Assembly (NCBI RefSeq): GCF_020283565.1
Contig: NC_060059.1
Coordinates: forward strand, 11,167,501-11,231,500
Direction of reading: 5' to 3'
From: Trifolium pratense
Lineage: Eukaryota; Streptophyta; Magnoliopsida; Fabales; Fabaceae
Length of the DNA stretch: 64,000 nt
In this document: piece by piece, positions 12,428 through 22,702 of the stretch
Numbering within the stretch: the first letter of the stretch is position 1
How the letters are laid out: every line of letters begins with the position of its first letter
Translations under genes and position numbers: made by a program
Notes under the pieces: model-generated
The model's database searches: none
The model's input: the letters and a program-made list of their open reading frames with translations, nothing else
Told to the model about the DNA's origin: nothing

Positions 12428-13012
12428 ATATTAATATTTTCAAGTGCAAAGATCAAATTATTGAATCCATTGTTGCAACATAACATTGCTTTAATGTTTT
12501 GTCACTGATCATTGACTCAACAACTCCAACTTGTTTCATCAACCGCACAACCCAATGATCATGACAAGAGTGTCACGCACACAAAGGCAATTTCTCAAAA
12601 CACACAGCATACGTGAGCATACGTGAGTTCTTCTGGCAATGTTAGAGAAACAAGTTGGACACTATTGGTGGTGGGTTGATTGCAACAACATTGTGCTTGT
12701 GCTGCCATAGTCGAACAAGGGTTGGAGCATCGGTTGATTGCAACAATATTGGTAGTGTTTAATTTAAGATGAATGAATGTTGTGATCGTAAAATCTTTGA
12801 AGAATTATAGGAATGAATTAGTTTGTTATGCTAGATTAATTATAGGCATCTTAGTTTGTTATGCTAGAGCAAATATAGGAAATAGGAATTTTGTTTCTTA
12901 TTTTGTGTATAATATATCTCTAGAGATTATGAAGAAATATATACTGTATATATTTTTATTTTTTTTTATATCATAGAGGGGTCTAAACCCAAACAAGAAA
13001 AACTTGATTAGT

Positions 13013-13786
13013 TAGGGCCCGCTTGGATAACAGTTTATACGAATGCTTATGGTCCGTTTGGCCTAACTATTTTCAGAGCTTATGCAATGCAATATAAATT
13101 AAGTTTTATGCTATTTTATAAGTTTTTTTCTTTACGAAATGTTATTTTATAAGTTCACACTAGTAAAAATTGTAATTTTATAAGCTATTTTGTCATAAAC
13201 TACCTTGACAAACTTATAATAATATATAAAAATTGCATAAGTTGTTTGCATAACCTCTAAAAAAAAGTTGGGCCAGTATTAGAGCTTTTAATACGAGAGC
13301 TTACATCATAAGCTCTTATGCTTAATAAGCTATTTACGTTTGGATATGTTCGTTAATAAGTACTTACATAAGTTGAAGTGTTTAGATGTCTCATCACATA
13401 AGCTATTGTAAATTTAAGATTGACTTTGCATAAAAATAAATAAAAGATAATTTTTTTAAAAAAAAATTAGAATATACTTTTAAAAAGATAAGTGTAAAGA
13501 AAAAAAAACTGTAAAAGTTACCTTTAGGATTGATTCTGAAAATACATTAAAAAAATATGTTAATATAGTGCAAAATGGAGCAGGCGGAATTCGAAGCGGG
13601 ATCCTTTTTCATAAGCTCCATGTTAAGCACAATGATAAGCATATTCTGAGAGCTCGTTAAAATATGGCATAAATAGCTTATGAAATTGTGATAAGCACTT
13701 TTGTTAATTTATCCAAACACTAATATAACGACTTATATGGATAGATAAGCTCACATAAGCTTAAAATAAGTCAATCCAAACGGGGT
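13013..13786. mobile_element. Compound hAT-type MITE
   Basis: The outer ends GGGCCCGCTTGGATAA and AATCCAAACGGGGTC are inverted. A second start (GGTCCGTTTGGCCTAACT, near 13050) and AAGTTGGGCCAG near 13266 suggest an inner element, so it is probably one MITE inserted in another. Its word TAAGCTCTTATGCTTAATAAGC is shared in style with the intron element at 923-1075, and the segment at 13180-13255 recurs inverted at the window end (63910-64000). Confidence 0.6.
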
Positions 13787-13916
13787 CTTTTTCTATAGTA
13801 ATTTCAAATTTGGTTTTGGAAGGATTTTTAATAAGAATGAGAATGTGTGTGGTTGTTTTGCAAGGAAAAAAAAAACTCTTTGAAAAATTAAGAGCTAATT
13901 TTCAAGAGTTTAATTA

Positions 13917-14139
13917 GAGCTTCACTTTTGTCACGTTAATAGTTACTCGCGTGCGTGTTTTCCACTTTACCTTTTCACTACTTAAGTAGTGGACATTATA
14001 AACATGAGAAATTTTTATAAATATTGTCCGCTACTTAAGTAGCGGACATTATAACGGTAGGGTTTTTTTGGGTTAGGTATTTTGCTAGTAATTTCGTAAG
14101 ATGCGCGAGAAATGAGATAGGCTGGCAAAAATAAATATC
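13917..14139. mobile_element. Mutator-like MITE, ACTTAAGT family, copy A (degraded)
   Basis: Flanked by a perfect 9-bp target duplication GTTTAATTA (13908-13916, 14140-14148). The ends are eroded (GAGCTTCACTTTTG against GATATTTATTTTTG when inverted). It carries two internal palindromes built on CTACTTAAGTAG, near 13977 and 14029. It lies about 420 bp upstream of the EF-hand/TPR start codon. Confidence 0.8.
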
Positions 14140-14466
14140 GTTTAATTAAAAACAATGATAGAATATTGGGCCGAAGAAGTTTGGGCTTGATATGGACCAG
14201 AATTTGGCTTATTATTGTTGAAGCTGTGCCCATAAGAACATACCTCTTTACAACCAATCATTCAATATTTAGCATATAAATACTGTTAATTTCTATAATT
14301 GAATATTAATTATTGTCATTGTAATAATAGTATTTTAATATCAAATGAATGAGATAATAGAGTGGCTATAAGAGGTAACAAAGCTCAATTAGTCACATAT
14401 ATTTATTTATAGATTTTAAAAAATAAAACAAAAAATAAAAACCCCCCCAAAAAAAAACCATAATTC

Positions 14467-14537
14467 TTGAAGCTGGTAACAAGCTTTCAGATCTATCTAC
14501 TTGGATTTATTGAAGCTGGTTACAAGCTTCCAGATCC
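14467..14537 (+). repeat. 43-bp tandem duplication in the leader of the EF-hand/TPR gene
   Basis: TTGAAGCTGGTAACAAGCTT at 14467 recurs with two changes as TTGAAGCTGGTTACAAGCTT at 14510, each followed by a CAGATC stretch. It ends about 26 bp before the start codon. The duplication keeps the frame open, so the reading frame extends 32 codons upstream of the real start. Confidence 0.8.
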
Positions 14538-14562
14538 TTCTTATTCGATTTTGACGTCAAAT

Positions 14563-16950
14563 ATGGCGACGAGAGGTACTAGATCGGAAAAAGTGCGACG
14601 AATTTTCAACCAATTTGATTCGAATCATGATGGGGGTCTCAACAGAGAAGAAATGGCATCGCTTGTTGGTGCTGTAAACCCTAGGGTTAAATTCAGCGAT
14701 GAACAAATCAACGCTATTTTAGATGAGGTTTTCAGAACCTATGCTGAATTCATCGATGGTGAGAGGGGTCTAACCTATGAGGGTCTTCTTCGTACCTATG
14801 ATGATGGTGCTGGTGATGTTGATAGAGATTTTGATGCTCTTGCTCTTGACATTAATGCTGCTGATGATGAGGAGGGTAGTAAGGCTCCTGTGCCGGTTTC
14901 GGAGGCTTCTTCGTCGTCGATTGTTGATGAGAGGATGGCTGTTGAGTCACAGAAGAAGCAACGGACGGCTGCGTGGGCGGTGTCGCCGAATCATGGTATT
15001 GTTTTTGATGATACGTGGAAAATTGTTGATGATTTAGAGATTTTGATTAAGAGGTTGAAGTTAAAGCAAGCTAAAGATGGGAAAGTGAAAGGTGAAAATT
15101 TTGATGCTTATTCTGATGCGGGTTGGTCGAGAGAATTGGGACCTTCTACGGAGATTTCGGAGAAGAGAGTGGTTTGGGATGAATCAGGACATGATTATGG
15201 TGTTTTTGTGAAGGAAGTAGCTGGTTTGAGGAGTAGAGCTGATAGTGCTAGATCAAGAGAAGAAGCTTTTGATGGACAAATGGCAATTGGTAGGGTTTTG
15301 TATGAACATCAATTGTTTAAGGAAGCTTTGATTAGTTTCAAGAGGGCTTGTGAATTGCAACCTGTGGATGTTAGGCCTCATTTTAGAGCTGGTAATTGTT
15401 ATTATGTTCTTGGAAGGTATAAGGAAGCTAAGGAAGAGTTTTTGTTGGCACTTGAAGCTGCTGAGGCTGGTGGAAATCAATGGGCTTATTTGTTGCCACA
15501 GATTTATGTTAACCTTGGTATTTCGTTGGAAGGGGAAGGTATGGTTTTGAGTGCTTGTGAGTATTATAGGGAGGCTGCAATTCTTTGTCCTACACATTTT
15601 AGAGCTTTGAAACTCTTGGGTAGTGCTCTTTTTGGTGTTGGGGAATATAGAGCTGCCGTCAAGGCCCTTGAGGAGGCTATTTTCATGAAGCCCGATTATG
15701 CTGATGCACATTGTGATTTGGCTTCGGCGTTGCATGCTATGGGTGAGGATGAGAGGGCGATTGAGGTTTTTCAGAAGGCTATTGATTTGAAACCGGGTCA
15801 TATTGATGCTCTTTATAATTTAGGTGGGTTGTATATGGACCTTGGTAGGTTCCAGAGGGCTTCTGAGATGTATACCAGAGTTTTGGCTGTGTGGCCGAAT
15901 CATTGGCGGGCACAATTGAACAAGGCGGTGTCGTTGCTAGGAGCTGGGGAGAACGAAGAAGCCAAAAGAGCTTTGAAGGAAGCATTGAAAATGACAAATA
16001 GGGTTGAGTTGCACGACGCAATATCACATTTGAAGCAGCTGCAGAAAAAGAAGAACAAACCTAATGGGGCTATTCCGGGAGAATCGCCATTTGTCATAGT
16101 TGAACCTACCAAGTTTAAGACAGTTGGAGAAAAGACTACTGTGAGGCAGGAACTAGCTAGTGCTTTGCAAATCAGAGCACTTCAGAAGGTTGCTAGGTTG
16201 AATCGTTGCAATGTTGAGCTGTTGAAGAAGGAAATGAGTGAACGCGATGTTCCAGTGTCCTATTCTGGTAGCGGAGTGCCTGAAAAATCCATTCGGAAAC
16301 CGAACTTGGAAGAAATTCTTCGCAAACTGCTTATTTTTCTGAAGCCAGACACTTTTCAAGGAGCTGTGAAAGCCATAAATGAGAGGATTCTTTCGGTTTT
16401 GGATGAAAACGGTTCAGGCAGGTTAGATCTTGGAATGTTCTATGCTATTCTTGCTCCCATTTGTGGTGGTCCTTCGGAGAGACGTAAAAGGATCGCCTTC
16501 GATGCACTGTTGTGGCGTCCCATGAATGAAGGTGGTGCTAATTTAAAGAAAGTTGATGCCGTCAGATACATCAAGTTGTTAAGGGCTATTTATGTTCCTT
16601 CCCATGGTTCTAGTGAATTAATGGAGCTTCACGGAGACGTAGACACTTCAATGGTGTCTTTCTCTGAGTTTTTAGTTATGTTTGATGATCCAGATTGGGG
16701 TTTTGGTATTATGCCTATCTTAGTGAAACTTGAAACAGGAGATAGAAACCGACACGGCAAAACCATGTGCTCGGTTTGCCGGTACCCGATTATTGGTTCA
16801 CGTTTTAAGGAGATAAAATCTCATTTTAATTTGTGTAACCAATGCTACAGTGAAGGAAAAGTGCCTTCTACATTTAAGCAGGAAGAATACAGATTTAAGG
16901 AGTATGGAAATGAGAGTGAAACCATGAAAGATAAGTGTACGTGCTTTTAA
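14563..16950 (+). CDS. EF-hand and tetratricopeptide repeat protein (At1g05150/At2g32450 type)
   Basis: Single-exon gene of 795 aa. The Met at 14563 (MATRGTRSEKVRRIF) is preferred because it directly precedes the conserved N-terminus; the 32 upstream in-frame codons come from a duplicated leader. The N-terminal EF-hand loop D19-x-N21-x-D23-G-G25-L-N27-x-x-E30 has all ligand positions. About residues 230-510 form a run of TPR units, for example FRAGNCYYVLGRYKEAKEEF and DALYNLGGLYMDLGRFQRAS. A second EF-like loop (DENGSGRLDL) lacks the final Glu and is probably degenerate. The C-terminal CSVCRYP...LCNQCY looks like a small zinc-binding ZZ-like module. The Arabidopsis relatives are described as calcium-binding TPR proteins of unclear function; a scaffold role is inference. 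Length agrees with the family (about 800 aa). Confidence 0.93.
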   Translation: MATRGTRSEKVRRIFNQFDSNHDGGLNREEMASLVGAVNPRVKFSDEQINAILDEVFRTYAEFIDGERGLTYEGLLRTYDDGAGDVDRDFDALALDINAADDEEGSKAPVPVSEASSSSIVDERMAVESQKKQRTAAWAVSPNHGIVFDDTWKIVDDLEILIKRLKLKQAKDGKVKGENFDAYSDAGWSRELGPSTEISEKRVVWDESGHDYGVFVKEVAGLRSRADSARSREEAFDGQMAIGRVLYEHQLFKEALISFKRACELQPVDVRPHFRAGNCYYVLGRYKEAKEEFLLALEAAEAGGNQWAYLLPQIYVNLGISLEGEGMVLSACEYYREAAILCPTHFRALKLLGSALFGVGEYRAAVKALEEAIFMKPDYADAHCDLASALHAMGEDERAIEVFQKAIDLKPGHIDALYNLGGLYMDLGRFQRASEMYTRVLAVWPNHWRAQLNKAVSLLGAGENEEAKRALKEALKMTNRVELHDAISHLKQLQKKKNKPNGAIPGESPFVIVEPTKFKTVGEKTTVRQELASALQIRALQKVARLNRCNVELLKKEMSERDVPVSYSGSGVPEKSIRKPNLEEILRKLLIFLKPDTFQGAVKAINERILSVLDENGSGRLDLGMFYAILAPICGGPSERRKRIAFDALLWRPMNEGGANLKKVDAVRYIKLLRAIYVPSHGSSELMELHGDVDTSMVSFSEFLVMFDDPDWGFGIMPILVKLETGDRNRHGKTMCSVCRYPIIGSRFKEIKSHFNLCNQCYSEGKVPSTFKQEEYRFKEYGNESETMKDKCTCF

Positions 16951-17231
16951 GTAATAATGAAAAGTAGATAGAGGAATTCAATCTTTTTTTTCTCTTCGGA
17001 TTTTTGTTTGATTATTATCTTGTATCATTCTCCAATCTTGTTATTCTAGCTTTTCAGTGTGAAATATTTAGCTGGTGAGTTCATTGTTTTAGGCTTTTAG
17101 CAACTGTTTATAGTTATCGTGAGACCTTTCACCTTTTTCGCGATAAACATTTGTGTTGATTATGAATATGATCATGCTTCTTTATCCATTCTTCCTGCTG
17201 TGCATGATGCTTCTAAGCTTGTATATTGAGT

Positions 17232-18266
17232 TCAGAAGAACTTACAATTGTATAATGAAGATTATTTAGTGTTGAACAAATTTAACAAGGAACAAATCTA
17301 ATCATAATCATAACCATAATCATAATCAACAATGATCATGACGAAAGGGAAAGGTAAAAACAACGGTTTATTACCGAGTTCCTTAAGAATCATCTCTTCT
17401 TGTGTTAAAACTGTCTCCACCAATGCCTGCACCGTCGCTACCACTGTCCGCTCCGCCGGCGCCTCTGTCGCTTCTTCCATTACTTCTCCTTCCGATGATA
17501 ACAAAGATTAGGTTAGTTATGCAGTTACAAACATTCTTCAACTTAATTTAATTAATTAATTAATTATTATTATTAGTATTATTATTAATACTCCTAGTTT
17601 AAATTAATTTTACACAATTATACTGATTTTATTGCTTATTGTGGTTACTTCATTAATTACTATTGCGGCATAAAATAACTTTTATTCTAATTATTATTAT
17701 TTGTTGATTACTGATATTACTTAGAGCACTTGTTGGTATATACACCATCGGATCATATAGTTTCAACACAAGCTTTTTCCATCTGTTGGTCCAGAACCAA
17801 ATGAAAGTGGTCATGGAGCCCAGTCAGCTTCAACCCTGCATATGCAGGAGGATGAGTTCAGAGTGAAAGTTGAGCCTATTCAATGGGGGGACGTATGCAG
17901 AAGGTTAGAATGGCCAGAAAAAGGGGATCCGTGCAGCAATACCTTTGACAGACAAGATGGTACTGGTAGAGTTCAAGAGAAAATTCTAAGGTATTTATTT
18001 GTGCAAAGTTTCCATTTTCGTATACAGTTCTTGGCATTGATTGACACTTGCTAACTATATTGGTTCTTCAGATTTTCTTCTACACAGTGAATTCTGGGAG
18101 AACTGTTTTTGATGCTGGTGGTGAGTCTGAAATTGAAAAGATCTCTGCCAATGAAGTTGAAATAAGACGCAAGGAGTTGTTGCCCCGTCTTTGACCATTT
18201 TCAAAGCATCAGACCAAGCTGGAATGAGAGGTGGTGACTTTTTCTTTTTAGTAGATCGCCCATCTT
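17232..18266 (+). pseudogene. ATG18 pseudogene 1 (deletion derivative)
   Basis: A 1.03-kb unit with a leader and a copy of ATG18 exon 1 (ATG at 17338) in which the last codon, CAG (Gln) in the parent, is TAG at 17509-17511. Intron-1-like sequence then joins directly to the middle of exon 5 at about 17724 (parental position about 8417), so exons 2-4 and the first half of exon 5 are missing. Exon 5 is frameshifted (GTTTCAACAC for GTTCAACAC) and loses about 200 bp between parental GTTCAAGAGA and AATTCTAAGG. Exon 6 follows with an extra C (GTTGCCCCGTC). No functional ATG18 can be made. Exon 1 alone still reads as a 57-codon frame. Confidence 0.9.
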
Positions 18267-19839
18267 TTTAGTTCAGAAAAACTTACAATTGTATAATGAA
18301 GATTACTTAGTGTTGAACAAATTTAATAAGGAACAAATTTAATCATAACCATAATCATAATCAACAACGATCATGAAGAAAGGAAAAAGGTAAAAACAAC
18401 GGTTTATTACCGAGTTCCTTAAGAATCATCTCTTCTTGTCTTAAAACTGTCTCCACCAATGCCTGCACCGTCGCTTCCACTGTCCGCTCCGCCGGCGCCT
18501 CTGTCGCTTCTTCCATTACTTCTTCCGATGATCACAAAGATTAGGTTAGTTATGCAGTTACAAACATTCTTCAACTTAATTTAATTAATTATTATTATTA
18601 TTATTATTATTTGAATATTAATGATATTACTTAAAGCACTTGTTGGTATATACACCATCGGGTCATATAGTTCAACACAAGCTTTTTACCATCAGTTGGT
18701 CCAGAACCAAATGAAAGTGGTCTGGGAACCCAGTCATCTTCAACCCTGCATATGCAGGAGGATGAGTTCAGAGTGAAAGTTGAACCTATTCAATGGTGGG
18801 ATGTATGCAGAAGGTTAGAATGGCCAGAAAAAGGGGATCCTTGCAGCAATACCTTTGACAGACAAGATGGTACTGGTAGAGTTCAAGAGAGAATGTATTC
18901 TGCTGATGGCTATGGATTTAATTTTTTAAATATAAGTGATGGTGTTGGGGAACAGACAGTAAAACCCGCTACAGGGAAGCCCCATGAGAGATCTCACTGG
19001 TATATATCTAATGCGGAGGTTCAAGTAAATTTTGGAAGGATTCCAATATGGGAAAATTCTAAGGTATTTATGTGTGCAAAGTTTTGATTTTCGTATACAG
19101 CTCTTGGCATTGATTGACACTTGCTAACTATATTGGTTCTTCAGATTTGCTTCTACTCAATGAATTCTGGGAGAACTGTTTTTTGATGCTGGGAGAACTG
19201 TTTTTGGTTGATTTGGAGGATGGGCTAAGTGCTAACCCCAATTTCGGTTGTTTTTTTGATATTTTATTTGAATCTCCTGTGATAATCTACCCATATGTTG
19301 GATGTTTGTAATTTACTTCAGGTTCATCAAGAAGGATTGAAAATTTGCTTGACTTGGATCACGTTTCTTCTTGTTGCCAAATGCTTGGTGAGATCTACCT
19401 GGAAAGAAGGGAGACAATCAATGTTGAGCCTTCTCAGCAAAACAAGACTGTGCTAGAAAATTTGTCTCCATCTGGAAGCTTGAAGCATGTGGATTCTCCA
19501 TATGACCATTGTCTCGGTGACAGTCCATTACCAAAAGGGAGAAAGATAAACTCTAACGGAAGGGATAGTGTAGAGGGTGTTGGGATCAGCGACGATTCAG
19601 CATTGTTCCTGAATCATGATTTAGATAAGATCAATTTTTCGGAAGTGGCCTCCGTAATGCAAAATGTTGGGCATTCTTTTCCAGATGGCCACCGCAAAAT
19701 ACTTGTGTGTGATGGAAGTAACGTGTTAACTGAAGAAGTAACTGATGATGGTGACAGCAGCAGCCACCATGAAAGAGAGCAACCAGAAGATGGGGAGAAT
19801 GGTGAAATATTTGGTGGCCTTTTTGCCTTTTCGGAGTAA
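18267..19839 (+). pseudogene. ATG18 pseudogene 2 (deletion derivative with 3' end)
   Basis: A second tandem unit with the same leader and the same exon 1 to exon 5 deletion junction as pseudogene 1. Exon 1 (ATG at 18373) is frameshifted at once by extra bases in GGAAAAAGG, giving a TAA. Exon 5 remains from about 18630 to 19062, nearly identical to the parent. Exon 6 stops after about 40 bp (19145-19183), with a short local duplication of GATGCTGGGAGAACTGTTTTT-like sequence, then jumps into intron 7. Exon 8 (19323-19839) is complete and open. It has 45 nt (about 19588-19632) that the intact gene lacks. The shared junction shows that deletion came first and tandem duplication second. Confidence 0.9.
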
Positions 19840-20149
19840 AGGTAAAAATAAATAATATATATAAGCCTATAGTTGCAGCTGCAATATTTTTCTTTTGGGG
19901 GTGTTATTGTTTCATATTAATCATCAATTTATCAACTTAGAACAATGAACTTCTGAATTTTATTCTTCTTTAGGTTGATTACCACAAATAAAGTGGAAGT
20001 CTCGGAATCAAAAGAATCAACTCATTTCTATTACCCTGAAGTCTCAGTAAGAAAATGCAAAAAGCAATGTACGTGTTTGTGAATAAGAAATGGCACTGAG
20101 CAACACAATTATGCTGATCTTTTGCTCAATTGTGTCCCTCCAAGTCTGT

Positions 20150-20206
20150 CCCCACCCCCCCCCCCCCCCCCCCCACCCCACACACACACACACCCCCACA
20201 CCCCCC
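20150..20206. repeat. Expanded C/CA-rich simple repeat
   Basis: About 57 bases of almost pure C and CA. The homologous position of the parent flank (about 10955-10975) has only a short C run, so this expanded after duplication. It creates a proline-rich open frame with no coding meaning. Confidence 0.9.
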
Positions 20207-20274
20207 GTACACAAGCTGTATATGCGCATCCAAATATTCTTTGATGGCTTTGTCAACAATGGGAGCTATTAGCA

Positions 20275-20605
20275 GAGATTTACTTTTGCCACCCTGATTC
20301 TAGGGCGCGCCCTACGAAATTTCAAAAACTCATTTTTATAACATCCGCTACTTAAGTAGCGGATTATAATGAGAAATTTTCATGTTAGGGGGTGTTTTTT
20401 TTCTTCGCAATTTTCACTTTTTTATAACGTTTGCTACTTAAGTAGAGGAATTTGTCCGCTACTTAAGTAGAGAACTGGTAAAAATCTTGGTAGGGTGTTT
20501 TTATTTCCAAAATTTCTTATTTTTATAACGTCCGCTACTTAAGTAGCGGAAGGGTAAAAAGGGAAATGTGTAGGGCGCGTGAGTAGGCAGGCAAAAGTAA
20601 ATCTC
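20275..20605. mobile_element. Mutator-like MITE, ACTTAAGT family, copy B
   Basis: 331 bp with a perfect 16-bp inverted terminus (GAGATTTACTTTTGCC). The target duplication is CTATTAGCA (20266-20274) against TTATTAGTA (20606-20614). The unoccupied site CTATTAGTA survives in the parent flank at about 11025-11035, so this is a proven insertion. Four CTACTTAAGTAG-centred palindromes lie at about 20345, 20432, 20455 and 20531, with GC-rich GGGCGCG near both ends. No coding capacity. Confidence 0.9.
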
Positions 20606-21046
20606 TTATTAGTATACGTGTGGGTTTGCGGTGGGCTTACATGTAAATATGAATTGAGCATGGATTTTGTGTAATGTATATATTTTTTTATTAATTTTGG
20701 AATTCGTCCATGAGAATAAATGAACAATTTATTTCCTCAAAAGGAAAAGGTTGAAATGAAGGTATTAAAATGTCATGTAATGGTGCTTCTTTTCTTCGTT
20801 TTTGAAGGGATCGGGAGTTCGAACTCCAGATTCTCCACTTCTCCACACTTATAATGTGAGTCTAGTTGATAAACTATTGGACAAAAAACAAAATATAGCA
20901 GATTAACTATTTATAAATGGTAATAACTGAAAATTATAATACTACATGATTATAAGGTAAATATTGAATAAGTGGGGTGTCCGAGATTCGAACTCCAACT
21001 CTTACCTATAAATTTGATTCTCTTATCAACTGAACTAAGTCTATTG

Positions 21047-21284
21047 TTCTGGTTCTATAGAGTCCCACCAAAAGGGAAGACTCCTTGTTTTTAGCCTGAT
21101 CCAAGTCTATTGTTCTGGTTCTATAGAGGTTGACGGCAATCAGTCTATTATTCTGGTTCTAGAGTTTAACCATAAAAAGGGAAGACTCCTTATTTTTAGC
21201 TTGGTCCAAGTCTATTGTTCTTGTTATGTAGAGTTTGACCATAAAAAAGGAAGACTCCTCATTTTTTTAACCTGATCCAGGTGT
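21047..21284. repeat. Short tandem array with AAGTCTATTGTTCTGGTTCT units
   Basis: Three to four imperfect units of roughly 60-75 bp, each with a GTCTATTGTTCTGGTTCT-like start and most with a GGGAAGACTCCTTATTTTTAG-like end. Not present in the parent flank. Origin not recognised. Confidence 0.75.
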
Positions 21285-21755
21285 GGCATATCTTTCCCAT
21301 TTAGTAGCCCTCGATAAGAGCAGTTACGCTTTTTTGCTAAACCCTTACTAAATTAATAAACCACTTGGAACTAGCATGATTTGATATAAGTCTAACTACC
21401 CTGGAAAGCATGAGAAAGGATTCCCTCCCGTGCATATTGCATCGGAGAGGGATAAGTGTGTATTCTAGCCCTTAAAATTTTGTTTCATAATTTTTTATTT
21501 TTTTTTTTTATTTTCAATCTAAAGGTCATGGTTGTCCTGGAGGATTATATTACGGGAGTGAATCCACTCTTTGGAAAGCTAACAACAGGGTTAATGATAT
21601 ACTAATTTCATAGTCAAATCAAATGATTAAAATATTGGATTTTAGTTTGAATTTCCTTTTATGTTACTTTGTTTTTTTTCTTTGTTTTGAATGTGGTTTA
21701 TAGAATTTGGTACATTTTTTATTATATAAAAATATACTAAAAATATCTAATAGAG

Positions 21756-22702
21756 TTATATCATTGTTGAAAAAATATAGAAATAATTTTAATACTAATT
21801 CATTACAAAAATATTATTTTTAATTTTCATTAATTATTGAGTATTTCTTACAAAGCATCATTTTACTTGGAGCTTTTAAGTTTTACTCCTTTTTGAATTT
21901 AAATATTAAGGGCATGTTTGTTATTGGATTTTTTTGGGTTCCCTGCACAACAAATGTTTTTGGTTCCCAGATTTGTTTTTTTAATAAGCCAAAATATATT
22001 GAATAAAAGCACAAGTAATAATTTTCTAAAAACGAAGTGCATCTTCATTTTGATTAAAAGTAATAGAAATATTATTTTTTTTAAAAATGTTAAAAATAAA
22101 AAATTGATTAAGTAGCATCTCATAAAAAATTATTTTAACTATTTCATCTATTTGCTACGATTTTTTATAATAAAATTTTGAAAAATATATAAAACTAATT
22201 ATTTTGATTAGCTTCTAGTGAAAATTATTTTCGAGCAATATCTTTCTGAATTATATGTGATTTCTATATGTTAAACTCTTTAATAATAATATTTTTGTCA
22301 AGTAGTCTGATCGATAAATTACACACTTTAAATAAAATTGTTAGATAAAGTCAAAATTCATATTTAATAGTGGTTAAAAGCTAGGAATTATTTTTAGTCA
22401 AAAAAAAAAAGCTAGGAATTATTTTTAAAAAAAATTGTCTTAAATCTTTGATGGTCTAATCATTTAATTTGTTTAATTTACCGTCTAGATACATACATTA
22501 ACTTTACGATGAATCTAAAAAATAAATTTTTTCATATATACACGATGATTAGAGGAGTATATAGTATAGATTTTTTTAAGAGTTGTGTGGTTTGACTAAA
22601 TGGAAAGTATATAGAGACATAACCAGAAACAGTATGTGTGCAAATTAAGGAATAAATCCTCATTTTAGGAAACCAAGTAAACAAAACAAGTAACGTTTTC
22701 AT
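21756..22702. other. AT-rich intergenic stretch upstream of AHP gene
   Basis: No gene found; open frames here are short and low in complexity. It contains one candidate micro-insertion: GCTAGGAATTATTTTTA at 22380-22396 and again at 22411-22427, separated by GTC plus an A tract. Confidence 0.6.

Larger units (their letters stand above)
10649..13012. other. 3' flank of ATG18 gene, partly duplicated at 19840-21755
   Basis: No gene. The sequence from 10649 to about 11893 is homologous to 19840-21755, but each copy has private insertions. Two tRNA-like patches (about 11440-11520 and 11640-11715) contain B-box-like words such as GATGTTCGAATCC on the minus strand and are shared with the copy, so they predate the duplication. 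Homology stops at 11893. A solo LTR follows, then about 580 bp of unremarkable sequence. Confidence 0.7.
19840..21755 (+). repeat. Duplicated 3' flank of the ATG18 gene
   Basis: Homologous to 10649-11893, for example the shared runs TTCTTTTGGGGGTGTTATTG and TATATAAAAATATACTAAAA. It has its own additions: a C/CA-rich expansion (20150-20206), a Mutator-like MITE (20275-20605) and a short tandem array (21047-21284). It lacks the parent's MITE at 11207. The homology end near 21755 coincides with the end in the parent near 11893. Confidence 0.85.

Noticed and set aside
14467..14562. Upstream N-terminal extension of the EF-hand/TPR protein
   Set aside because: It has no ATG, is built from a recent leader duplication, and the conserved protein start is the Met at 14563.
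15253..15801. 182-codon frame on the minus strand
   Set aside because: It lies wholly antisense to the TPR-coding exon, shows no domain, and its openness follows from the codon pattern of the real gene.
20044..20272. Proline-rich and glycine-rich frames on both strands
   Set aside because: They are translations of the C/CA simple repeat in a pseudogene flank.
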